This document shows positions 55,570 through 63,520 of a stretch of 64,000 nt of DNA, piece after piece (position 1 is the first letter of the stretch; every line of letters begins with the position of its first letter). Position numbers and translations under genes: made by a program. Source of the DNA: Maribacter aestuarii (GTDB lineage Bacteria > Bacteroidota > Bacteroidia > Flavobacteriales > Flavobacteriaceae); NCBI RefSeq assembly GCF_027474845.2, contig NZ_CP107031.2, positions 3,115,001 through 3,179,000 of the forward strand, given 5' to 3'. A model generated the notes under the pieces. It did no database searches, was not told the origin of the DNA, and saw only the letters and a list, made by a program, of their open reading frames with translations.

Positions 55570-56742
55570 TTAACGCCGCTCCCAGAGAATATTTTGCTCC
55601 CGCTGTCCGGCAACCACATTGGTAACAATCTCAACTGCTTTCTCAATATCACTTTCTGTAGTGTACCTCCCGATACTAAATCTCAATGAGGCATAGGCCA
55701 AACTGCGCTCAACACCCATCGCAGACAAAACGTGCGAAGGCTCAACGGAAGCAGAATTACAAGCTGAACCGTTAGAAACTGCAATTTTTCGACTTAAAGC
55801 AGTAAGTAAATTTGTTCCATCAACATAAGGGAAAGAAATATGTACGGTATTAGGTAATCGTTGTTTGCCTTTATTGTTGGATATGGCCAGTTCAATTTTG
55901 AGCAGACCTTCTTCAAGTTTATTTTGTAATGATTCCAATCGCAATTTTTCTTTTTCAAAATCTTTAGAAGTCAATTCAATCGCTTTTGCAAATCCAACTA
56001 TGCACGGTGTATTCAAGGTTCCCCCACGTTGTTTTTTTTGCTGCCCCCCACCTTGAATAAAACTCGGTAGACCTTCGTAATTCTTATTATGTTTTATATA
56101 GGTCAGCCCGATTCCTTTAGGCCCGTAGACCTTATGAGCAGAAAAACAGGCAAAATCTACCAAATCCATAATCTTGCTTAAATCGATTTTTCCTAAAGCT
56201 TGTGTAGTATCCGAAAAAAGAAGACTTCCATTACTATGCGTTAATTTGGCCGCATCCTCTAGAGGTTGAATAATTCCGGTTTCATTATTAGCATAAAGGA
56301 GCGCGACCAAAATGGTGTCAGGGCGCAACTCCTTTTGCAGGGCTTCTAAAGATATTAGTCCATCGGAATTCACTTCTAAATAACTTATTTCAAAACCATC
56401 ATCTTCTAAAAAGGCGCAAGTATCCAATACGGCCTTGTGTTCAGCTTTAGTAGTGATGATATGCTTTCCTTTAGATTGTAAATTGCTTGCGACCCCCTTA
56501 AAAATCATATTTATACTCTCCGTAGCGCCAGAGGTGTAAACTAAACTGCTAGAATCAACTCCTAAATCTTTGGCGATGGAAACGGTTGCATCCTCAACTG
56601 CGCTATTCGCTAGCCAACCATATGGATGATGGCTGCTCGAGGGGTTCCCAAAATCCTTATGAAAATAGGGCAGCATGGCATCTACAACCTCTTTCGTACA
56701 TGGGGTGGTTGCATTGTAGTCAAAATAGAGTTGAGAGTACAT
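55570..56742 (-). CDS. Cysteine desulfurase of the molybdenum island (NifS-like)
   Basis: A 390-residue class V PLP enzyme. Motifs: FDYNATTPC near the start, SGATESINM, EHKAVLDTC, the PLP Lys in SAHKVYGPKG and the persulfide Cys in SNGSACNSAS. It differs clearly from the desulfurase at 10859 and shares the short IscS-like architecture. Position between an XdhC protein and the divergent coxM gene suggests it supplies sulfur for cofactor sulfuration or the Cu-S-Mo centre of CO dehydrogenase, as NifS4 does with XdhC in Rhodobacter. That role is inference. Confidence 0.87.
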   Translation of the reverse strand: MYSQLYFDYNATTPCTKEVVDAMLPYFHKDFGNPSSSHHPYGWLANSAVEDATVSIAKDLGVDSSSLVYTSGATESINMIFKGVASNLQSKGKHIITTKAEHKAVLDTCAFLEDDGFEISYLEVNSDGLISLEALQKELRPDTILVALLYANNETGIIQPLEDAAKLTHSNGSLLFSDTTQALGKIDLSKIMDLVDFACFSAHKVYGPKGIGLTYIKHNKNYEGLPSFIQGGGQQKKQRGGTLNTPCIVGFAKAIELTSKDFEKEKLRLESLQNKLEEGLLKIELAISNNKGKQRLPNTVHISFPYVDGTNLLTALSRKIAVSNGSACNSASVEPSHVLSAMGVERSLAYASLRFSIGRYTTESDIEKAVEIVTNVVAGQREQNILWERR

Positions 56743-56855
56743 TTTTTATATTTATTTGCCAATAAGTTAAAGGTAATAAATCTCACAAAATTCCCATTTT
56801 TTCTTTTAGAGCTGACAATTGGATTTATCTATACAATCATTAAAATATTAATTTG

Positions 56856-56870
56856 TTAATCACTGATTAA
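56856..56870. promoter_or_regulatory. Perfect 15-base palindrome upstream of coxM, candidate operator
   Basis: TTAATCA-C-TGATTAA, two 7-bp arms around one base, ends five bases before the putative -33 TTG of the coxM promoter. Place and symmetry fit a dimeric activator or repressor, for example of the Crp/Fnr group. No protein can be assigned. Confidence 0.45.
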
Positions 56871-56875
56871 TATCA

Positions 56876-56906
56876 TTGTGATTTTGATGAATTAGCGTTA
56901 TATTTA
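56876..56906 (+). promoter_or_regulatory. Possible coxM promoter
   Basis: TTG at 56876-56878, a 20-base spacer, then TATATTTA at 56899-56906, one base from TAnnTTTG. The coxM start is 33 bases further. The weak -7 box would suit a gene needing an activator. Confidence 0.4.
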
Positions 56907-56939
56907 TTATTCACTTCTTAAATTAATTCCTAAAATATT

Positions 56940-57809
56940 ATGATTCCTGCTAATTTCAACTATCATAAGGCAACTTCATTAAAGGAAGCGATTGCCTTAT
57001 CACAAGAACTTGGTGAAGAAGCTAAATACATGTCCGGCGGCCACAGTTTGCTGCCTATGATGAAACTTCGATTCGCCACCCCTGAACATATTATCGACAT
57101 CAGTAAAATTGAAGGTCTATCTTATATTAAGGAAGAAGGCGATTTGCTCAAGATAGGTGCGCTTACTACGCAAAGTGAAATGGAGCATAACGCCCTCATA
57201 AAGGAGAAGTATCCTATTATGGGTGATGCTATTTGGTTGACAGCTGATCCATCGGTTCGAAACTGCGGCACTCTTGGAGGTAACATCGCTCACGGTGATG
57301 CAGCAAATGACCAGCCCGCTTTAATGTTGGCCATGCGGGCAACGATATTGGCGGAAGGTTCAGAAGGGCAGAAAACTATTCCCATAGACGAATTTTTCCA
57401 TGGATTTTATATGACCGCTTTGGAACCCGGTGATATACTCACGGAAATTCAAATTCCGAAAGCCAAGAAAGGAACTGGTGGCGCCTATCACAAAGTAGAA
57501 CGTAAAGTAGGTGATTATGCTACAGCTGGAGTAGCGGTTCATATTGAATTGGATGATGACGGTGTTTGCCAAGAAATCGGGATAGGGTTGACCAATGTGA
57601 GTGCCATACCCATGCGATTGGAAAGAGGAGAAGAAGTGCTTAGAGGAAAAAAGGTTACCGACGATTTAATTGAACAGATAGGTCAAATTGCAAGCGAAGA
57701 TTGTGAGCCCGAATCTGATTTGAGGGGATCGGAAGCCTATAAAAGATCAATCGTGAACACGATTACAAAAAGAATGTTGAACAAGGCTCTTGAAAGAGCA
57801 AAACAATAG
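56940..57809 (+). CDS. coxM: Carbon monoxide dehydrogenase medium (FAD) subunit CoxM
   Basis: A 289-residue flavoprotein subunit of aerobic CO dehydrogenase, passing electrons from the iron-sulfur subunit to the acceptor. FAD-binding motifs are SGGHSLLP (residues 32-39) and TLGGN (111-115), close to those of the Oligotropha enzyme (AGGHSLLP and TIGGD as remembered). [11 protein letters not shown] segment follows in the C-terminal domain. It starts the cox operon, 9 bases before coxS, with a possible promoter and palindrome upstream. Confidence 0.92.
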   Translation: MIPANFNYHKATSLKEAIALSQELGEEAKYMSGGHSLLPMMKLRFATPEHIIDISKIEGLSYIKEEGDLLKIGALTTQSEMEHNALIKEKYPIMGDAIWLTADPSVRNCGTLGGNIAHGDAANDQPALMLAMRATILAEGSEGQKTIPIDEFFHGFYMTALEPGDILTEIQIPKAKKGTGGAYHKVERKVGDYATAGVAVHIELDDDGVCQEIGIGLTNVSAIPMRLERGEEVLRGKKVTDDLIEQIGQIASEDCEPESDLRGSEAYKRSIVNTITKRMLNKALERAKQ

Positions 57810-57817
57810 AAATCGCT

Positions 57818-58309
57818 ATGGCAAAACATAAAATAACAATGACAATAAATGGGGCAAGCGTTTCTGCCGAAGTGGATTCTCGTTTGCTCTTAGTACACTT
57901 TATACGTGAAAATCTGGATATGACAGGCACCCATATTGGTTGCGATACATCAAGTTGTGGTGCTTGCACCATTTTGATTGATGGTAAATCGGTCAAGTCA
58001 TGCACCTATTTAGCCGTTCGAGCTGATGGCGCAAACATCACTACAATAGAGGGTATTGCTGCAGATGGCACCAATCACCCGCTGCAAAAGGCATTTCATG
58101 ACCAACATGGTCTTCATTGTGGTTTCTGTACTCCGGGTATGATTATGAGGTCTATAGAGCTATTGGAAACAAATCCCAATCCTACAGAAAAGGAAATACG
58201 ATGGGGAATTTCAGGAAACCTGTGTAGATGCACGGGCTATAATAATATCGTAAAGTCTGTACAACAGGCTGCCCAGGAAATGTCGAAGGAAAAAGAAGCC
58301 ACAGTCTAA
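57818..58309 (+). CDS. coxS: Carbon monoxide dehydrogenase small ([2Fe-2S]) subunit CoxS
   Basis: A 163-residue electron-transfer subunit with two [2Fe-2S] clusters: Cys42, Cys47, Cys50 and Cys62 in the plant-type domain, and Cys101, Cys104, Cys136 and Cys138 in the helical domain. The stretch [16 protein letters not shown] followed by SVKSC and ITTIEG is very like proteobacterial CoxS. It links the Mo-Cu site in CoxL to FAD in CoxM. It lies between coxM and coxL in the standard M-S-L order. Confidence 0.93.
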   Translation: MAKHKITMTINGASVSAEVDSRLLLVHFIRENLDMTGTHIGCDTSSCGACTILIDGKSVKSCTYLAVRADGANITTIEGIAADGTNHPLQKAFHDQHGLHCGFCTPGMIMRSIELLETNPNPTEKEIRWGISGNLCRCTGYNNIVKSVQQAAQEMSKEKEATV

Positions 58310-58327
58310 CCTCTAAATAATAAAAAT

Positions 58328-60694
58328 ATGTTCTCATGTAAAACATCACCAGAGGTAGGCGGAATGGGCCACTCTGTAAAACGAAAAGAAGATGCCCGTT
58401 TCTTACACGGCAAAGGAAATTATACCGACGATGTAAAATTACCGGGCATGCTGCATATGGTCATGGTACGTAGTCCGTACGCCTATGCCAAAATATTAAG
58501 TATCGATAAAGAAAAAGCTTTGGCCATTGACGGTGTTTTGGCTGTCATTACCGGAGAAGATTTGGCGCAATATAATCTACATTGGATGCCAACTTTACTG
58601 TCCGATACACAAATGGTTTTGCCGACAGATACTGTAATGCATCAATCGCAAGAAGTGTGTGCGGTAATTGCAACGGATAGATATATTGCCGTTGATGGTG
58701 CAGAAGCCGTAGACGTTCAATATGAACCAATGCAAGCAGTTGTAGACCCGTTCAAGGCATTGGATGAAGATGCACCTCTACTGCGCCCTGATAAGGAAGG
58801 TCAAAAAGACAATCATATTTATCATTGGGAGCGTGGTGACAAGGAGAAAACCGATGCTGCCATTGCCGCTGCCGATGTGGTTGTAAAAGAACGTATTCAT
58901 TTACCAAGAATTCATGTTGCTTCGATAGAAACCTGCGGGGTTGTGGCCTCTTATGATAAGGATACCGAGAAAATGTTGATTTACTTGACCTCTCAAGCAC
59001 CTCATGCGATTCGGACCATTCTAGCTTTGGTTGCGGGACATGTTGGTTTATCCGAAGAAAAGATTCGAATTATAGCGCCCGATATTGGGGGTGGCTTTGG
59101 AGGGAAAGTTCCGGTGTATCCAGGCTATGTCGTTGCGATTGCTGCTTCATTCTTGATAGGAAAACCGGTTAAGTGGATTGAAGACCGTTCAGAAAATTTA
59201 GTGAACGGCTTTGCAAGAGATTATCATATGGACTGCGAACTTGCGGCAACGAAGGACGGAAAAATCCAAGCTTTTAAAGTTTCAACTTTGGCGGACCACG
59301 GTTATACCGATTCTTCGGCGAACCCTTCAAAATATCCTACGGGAATGTTCTCTATTTGCACAGGATCGTATGATTATGAACATGCTTTCGCAGAATTGGA
59401 TGCAGTCTATACGAACAAAGCCCCGGGTGGCGTTGCCTACAGATGTTCTTTCCGGGTAACGGAGGCGGTGCATGCCATTGAGCGAATGGTTGATAAGCTA
59501 GCGGCGGAATTACAAATGGATCCAGCCGAAATCAGGTTTAAAAACTTTATCAAGAAAGAACAATTTCCATATGCCTCTCCTTTAGGATGGAGCTATGATA
59601 GCGGAGACTATAAGGCCACCTTGGAAAAAGCCATGGAAATGGTAGGTTATGACGACTATAAAAAAGAACAAGCGGAGAAACGTGCTCAAGGAAAATTGAT
59701 GGGCATCGGAATTTGCACTTTTACTGAGGTAGTAGGGGCAGGGCCATCCAAAGATTTTGATATTTTGGGCATTAAGATGTTCGATAGTGCAGAGATTCGT
59801 GTGCATCCTACAGGGAAAGCTTTAGCACGTTTCGGAACTAAATCACAAGGACAGGGTCACGAAACGACGTATGCTCAAATCTTGGCCGAAGAACTTGGGA
59901 TTCCCTACACGGATATTGAAATCGACGAGGGTGATACCGATACAGCTCCTTATGGGTTGGGTACTTATGCAAGTCGTAGTACACCAACCGCTGGAGCAGC
60001 AGCAGCAGTTGCTGCCAGAAAACTGCGTGATAAAGGAAAGAAAATTGCAGCACACTTATTAGAAGTGAGTGAAGAGGATATTGAATGGGAAGTAGGAAAA
60101 TATTTTGTAAAAGGAGCTCCTGAAAAATCTAAAACGATTCAAGATGTGGCTTTTGCAGCATACACGAATTTTCCACCAGGGATGGAGCCCGGCTTTGAAG
60201 AAACCCATTACTACGATCCACCAAATTTAACATTCCCAAACGGTGCTTATATATGTGTTGTTGAGGTAGATGAGGAAACTGGTGCCATCGATGTAAAACG
60301 ATTTGTTGCGATTGACGATTGCGGAAATATCATCAATCCTATGATTGTAGAAGGTCAAGTCCATGGCGGATTGACTCAAGGTATCGCTCCTGCCATGTAC
60401 GAGGGCATTGTTTATGATGATGAAGGAAATGTACTGAATGGAACATTAATGGACTATCTAGTGCCAACGGCGGTAGAATCTCCACATTGGGAAACAGGTC
60501 ATACAATTACGCCATCGCCACATCACCCATTAGGTGCAAAAGGTGTAGCAGAATCACCAACAGTTGGGGCGCCACCGGCAATAGCGAATGCGATTATTGA
60601 TGCATTATATCCATTGGGAATCAAACATTTGGATATTCCAATTACACCTGATAAGGTTTGGGATGCAATTCAAGAGGCAAAAGCGAAGGCCTAG
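58328..60694 (+). CDS. coxL: Form I aerobic carbon monoxide dehydrogenase large subunit CoxL
   Basis: A 788-residue catalytic subunit oxidising CO with water to CO2 at a Cu-S-Mo centre. It carries the form I active-site loop AYRCSFR at residues 370-376, whose Cys373 would hold copper; form II and other hydroxylases lack this loop. Other family blocks: DIGGGFGGKV, the NGFARDYHM strand, GQGHETTYAQ, and the base Glu742 in GVAESPTVG. Length is a little below the 809 residues of the Oligotropha protein. No export signal is seen, so it acts on the cytoplasmic face. CoxM and CoxS precede it; CoxG, D, E and F follow. Confidence 0.93.
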   Translation: MFSCKTSPEVGGMGHSVKRKEDARFLHGKGNYTDDVKLPGMLHMVMVRSPYAYAKILSIDKEKALAIDGVLAVITGEDLAQYNLHWMPTLLSDTQMVLPTDTVMHQSQEVCAVIATDRYIAVDGAEAVDVQYEPMQAVVDPFKALDEDAPLLRPDKEGQKDNHIYHWERGDKEKTDAAIAAADVVVKERIHLPRIHVASIETCGVVASYDKDTEKMLIYLTSQAPHAIRTILALVAGHVGLSEEKIRIIAPDIGGGFGGKVPVYPGYVVAIAASFLIGKPVKWIEDRSENLVNGFARDYHMDCELAATKDGKIQAFKVSTLADHGYTDSSANPSKYPTGMFSICTGSYDYEHAFAELDAVYTNKAPGGVAYRCSFRVTEAVHAIERMVDKLAAELQMDPAEIRFKNFIKKEQFPYASPLGWSYDSGDYKATLEKAMEMVGYDDYKKEQAEKRAQGKLMGIGICTFTEVVGAGPSKDFDILGIKMFDSAEIRVHPTGKALARFGTKSQGQGHETTYAQILAEELGIPYTDIEIDEGDTDTAPYGLGTYASRSTPTAGAAAAVAARKLRDKGKKIAAHLLEVSEEDIEWEVGKYFVKGAPEKSKTIQDVAFAAYTNFPPGMEPGFEETHYYDPPNLTFPNGAYICVVEVDEETGAIDVKRFVAIDDCGNIINPMIVEGQVHGGLTQGIAPAMYEGIVYDDEGNVLNGTLMDYLVPTAVESPHWETGHTITPSPHHPLGAKGVAESPTVGAPPAIANAIIDALYPLGIKHLDIPITPDKVWDAIQEAKAKA

Positions 60695-60863
60695 CATAAT
60701 GAAGTAAGAAGTTTAATTATCAATTCGTTTCAATCATAATTGAAAAGTAGGTGAGACGGTTTTGAGCAAGCAGAATACTTCATCATATATTAAAAAGTTT
60801 AGACTCCCGTATGTGCTGAAAAAAGTTTAAAGCATGCAAGGGACCGCAAAAAATTGAACTACG

Positions 60864-61337
60864 ATGAAAACACAATTAGATAAGTCATTCGAGGTGCCAC
60901 AAGGCACAGAATTGGTATGGGAACATTTAATCGACCCAGAGAAAATAATGGACTGTGTACCCGGGGTATCGGTCGAAGAAAAAGTCGGTGAAAACCATTA
61001 TAAGGGGAAAGTAGGTATGAAGTTTGGACCTATGGGAGTAAAGTACGATGCTGATATTTTCTATAAGGAAATTGATAAGGAGAACAAAAAAATTATTCTT
61101 ACCGGAGACGGAGTAGACTCCAAAGGTAATGGTAATGCCGAAATGGTGATGACCATTAATCTTACAGAACGCCCAGAAGGCGGCGTAAAATTAGATGCCA
61201 TTATGGATGTTACTATAAACGGTAAAATAGCTCAATTCGGTTCGCGGTTGATTACTACAGTCTCTAACCAGTTGTTCAAACAGTTCGTTTCGAATTTCTC
61301 CAAAAAATTGGCCGCAGCCGAAGGGGCAACGGCCTAA
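60864..61337 (+). CDS. coxG: CoxG, SRPBCC-fold CO dehydrogenase accessory protein
   Basis: A 157-residue protein of the CoxG/SRPBCC family with the typical opening FEVPQGTELVWEHLIDPEKIM, then a CVPGVSV turn and helix ending QFVSNFSKKLAAAEG. The fold holds a hydrophobic cavity. CoxG has been reported to bind menaquinone and deliver it to CO dehydrogenase in mycobacteria, which would couple the enzyme to respiration. The C-terminal membrane anchor of some CoxG proteins is not visible here. It lies 169 bases after coxL, separated from coxD by a strong hairpin. Confidence 0.87.
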   Translation: MKTQLDKSFEVPQGTELVWEHLIDPEKIMDCVPGVSVEEKVGENHYKGKVGMKFGPMGVKYDADIFYKEIDKENKKIILTGDGVDSKGNGNAEMVMTINLTERPEGGVKLDAIMDVTINGKIAQFGSRLITTVSNQLFKQFVSNFSKKLAAAEGATA

Positions 61338-61362
61338 AGAGTTTAATAATTCTAAAATAACA

Positions 61363-61391
61363 AAGCTATGCTACAACCCCTAGCATAGCTT
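61363..61391 (+). promoter_or_regulatory. Strong hairpin between coxG and coxD
   Basis: AAGCTATGCTA (61363-61373) pairs perfectly with TAGCATAGCTT (61381-61391), loop CAACCCC. It lies 25 bases after coxG and 15 before the coxD TTG. Only a weak T-rich tail follows, so it is more likely an attenuator or transcript-stabilising end than a full terminator. Confidence 0.6.
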
Positions 61392-61406
61392 TCTAAATTT
61401 AAACCA

Positions 61407-62279
61407 TTGAACAAAGACATTCAAAAACTCATAAACGATTTTTATGAGCACGACTATATTTTAAATGAAGAATTGGCAACTTCAATATTTTTATTGAAAA
61501 ATCTTGAGAAACCACTACTATTAGAGGGGAATCCGGGAGTTGGGAAGACTATGTTGGCCAAAACATTGGCCGAACATTTGAGAACCAATTTAATTCGTTT
61601 ACAATGTTACGAAGGTTTGGATGTCAGCACCACCATTTACGAGTGGAATTACCAAAAACAATTGCTTCATATTAAACTTTTTGAGCAAGAGGAGGATAAA
61701 CTGGCGCTCCAAAATCAAATTTTTGGAATGGAGTACGTTTTGCAACGACCTTTATTACAAGCTATCAGTGCTGATAAACCCGTGGTTTTATTAATTGATG
61801 AAATCGATAGGGCAGATGAAGAGTTTGAAGCCTATTTACTGGAGTTGCTCTCTGATTTCCAAATTAGTATTCCTGAATTAGGGACCATAAAAGCAAAATC
61901 AAAACCATTGGTTATTTTGACTTCCAATCGAACTCGAGAATTAAGTGATGCTTTAAGACGGCGCTGTTTGTATCATTGGGTTGACTTCCCATCTAAAATG
62001 GGCGAGATTAATATAATTGCAAAAAAACTTCCGAACATCGATGAAGCTTTGGCAACACAGGTGGTAACCTTTATTCATAATCTTAGGAAGTCAAGTTTAC
62101 ATAAACCTCCTGGAATAGCTGAATCTTTAGATTGGGCAAAAACGCTGTTACTGATGAATCAGAAAAACATTACGGATGAGATTGTGAAAACAACTATTGG
62201 AAGTGTTCTTAAGCATAAGGATGATGTGGAGTTTGTACGAAACAAATCCGTTCAAGAGTTTTTAGCTCCAATACATTGA
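61407..62279 (+). CDS. coxD: CoxD, MoxR-type AAA+ ATPase for CO dehydrogenase maturation
   Basis: A 290-residue AAA+ ATPase with Walker A GNPGVGKT (residues 41-48), Walker B VVLLIDEIDRAD (about 126-137) and sensor region LTSNRTRELSDALRRRC. The block IRLQCYEGLDVSTTIYEWNYQKQL is characteristic of CoxD, which in Oligotropha helps build the Cu-S-Mo centre. The only start in frame after a stop at 61386 is TTG at 61407, just past the hairpin, so low expression is likely. It presumably acts with the VWA protein CoxE. Confidence 0.9.
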   Translation: MNKDIQKLINDFYEHDYILNEELATSIFLLKNLEKPLLLEGNPGVGKTMLAKTLAEHLRTNLIRLQCYEGLDVSTTIYEWNYQKQLLHIKLFEQEEDKLALQNQIFGMEYVLQRPLLQAISADKPVVLLIDEIDRADEEFEAYLLELLSDFQISIPELGTIKAKSKPLVILTSNRTRELSDALRRRCLYHWVDFPSKMGEINIIAKKLPNIDEALATQVVTFIHNLRKSSLHKPPGIAESLDWAKTLLLMNQKNITDEIVKTTIGSVLKHKDDVEFVRNKSVQEFLAPIH

Positions 62280-62383
62280 AATTAATTAAGGTCACTTCGA
62301 ACGCAATAGGAGGCTACAAAGCCAAAAGGGTTCAATTTTTCAAGTGCATAATCGAACGATTTAATAATCGAACAACCTATTAA

Positions 62384-63520
62384 ATGCAAGCCGTAGAAAA
62401 AACATTCAAAGAACGCCTCATCGACTTTACGATGTATTGTCGAGAACGGCAATTTATGTTGGGACCTCAGGAAACAAGAGATGCCTTCGACATTGCGGAA
62501 AGAGGTTATGCCTTGGATAGAAAATTGTTCCAGTACAGTCTAAAGGCGATTTATTGTAAGCGTAAAGAACATTTTGATCGTTTTGATGAGATGTTTCAAC
62601 GTTTTTGGAGTAGGTATTATGAAGAGAAATTAGAGCAGCGAAAAAAGCAAATCAAACAACTTAAAAAGGAAAAAGATACCGCAACGGTTATTTTTTTAGG
62701 AACGGAATTCAAACTTCCCAAAAAGGAAGTGAAGGAGCGTGAGGCAAAAGAAACCGTTGGTGCTAATGAAAGCATTCGTTTACGAATGACTGATTTTTCT
62801 AAGGTAAATGTATCCGACAAGGAGAAGCTAGAAGAATTGGCAGAAGAGCTTTTTCATCAAATGAGTATGCGTTTCAAGCGAAGGCTTGAAAACTCGAACA
62901 AAGGTACTATTGACATCCGAAATACCATTCGCCATGGGGTTTCCAAAGGAGGTTTGTTATTGGACCTATCCCATAAAAGAAAACGCAAAGAGAAGCGCAA
63001 AGTAGTTTTTATATTGGATGTCAGTGGCTCTATGGATACCTATAGTTATTACTTATTACGTTATGTTATGGTGTTAAAAAAGTATTTTAAAAGCCTAGAG
63101 TTCTTTACCTTTAGTACAAACTTGACCCATGTTACTCCTTTGTTACGGCAGAATAATGAAGAAGAAGTTCTAAAGCAAATAGGAAAAAAGGTGCATTCTT
63201 GGTCCAGTGGCACAAAAATCGGAGAATCGCTAACAGAATTTCTTTCCGATTACGGAAGTAAATTTCTAAGTCAAAAACATGTAGTGGTCATTTTGAGTGA
63301 CGGACTCGAAACGGGAAATGTAAGCGTGCTGAAAGATGCCGTAAGAACGATACACAGAAAATGCAAGACCTTAGTATGGTTGAATCCTTTAAAAGGAATG
63401 GTTGGTTATCAGCCCATCCAAAAAGGAATGGTTAACGTGATGCCCCATTTAGATGCGTTTGAATCAGCACATAACCTGGATAGCCTATTAAAATTGGAAA
63501 AATTATTGATGGATGTTTAA
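62384..63520 (+). CDS. coxE: CoxE, VWA-domain CO dehydrogenase maturation protein
   Basis: A 378-residue protein with an N-terminal helical, charged half (a long Lys/Glu segment at about 80-125) and a C-terminal VWA domain whose metal-ion site DVSGS is at residues 212-216. CoxE partners the CoxD ATPase in inserting copper into the CO dehydrogenase centre. Family opening FTMYCRERQFMLGPQETRDA is as expected. It follows coxD by 104 bases and overlaps coxF by 8 bases. Confidence 0.9.
   Translation: MQAVEKTFKERLIDFTMYCRERQFMLGPQETRDAFDIAERGYALDRKLFQYSLKAIYCKRKEHFDRFDEMFQRFWSRYYEEKLEQRKKQIKQLKKEKDTATVIFLGTEFKLPKKEVKEREAKETVGANESIRLRMTDFSKVNVSDKEKLEELAEELFHQMSMRFKRRLENSNKGTIDIRNTIRHGVSKGGLLLDLSHKRKRKEKRKVVFILDVSGSMDTYSYYLLRYVMVLKKYFKSLEFFTFSTNLTHVTPLLRQNNEEEVLKQIGKKVHSWSSGTKIGESLTEFLSDYGSKFLSQKHVVVILSDGLETGNVSVLKDAVRTIHRKCKTLVWLNPLKGMVGYQPIQKGMVNVMPHLDAFESAHNLDSLLKLEKLLMDV

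Noticed and set aside
62350..62373. AATCGAAC repeated 16 bases apart, the first copy part of a short palindrome
   Set aside because: Eight-base repeats in an AT-rich gap between coxD and coxE are within chance; no third copy or promoter context.
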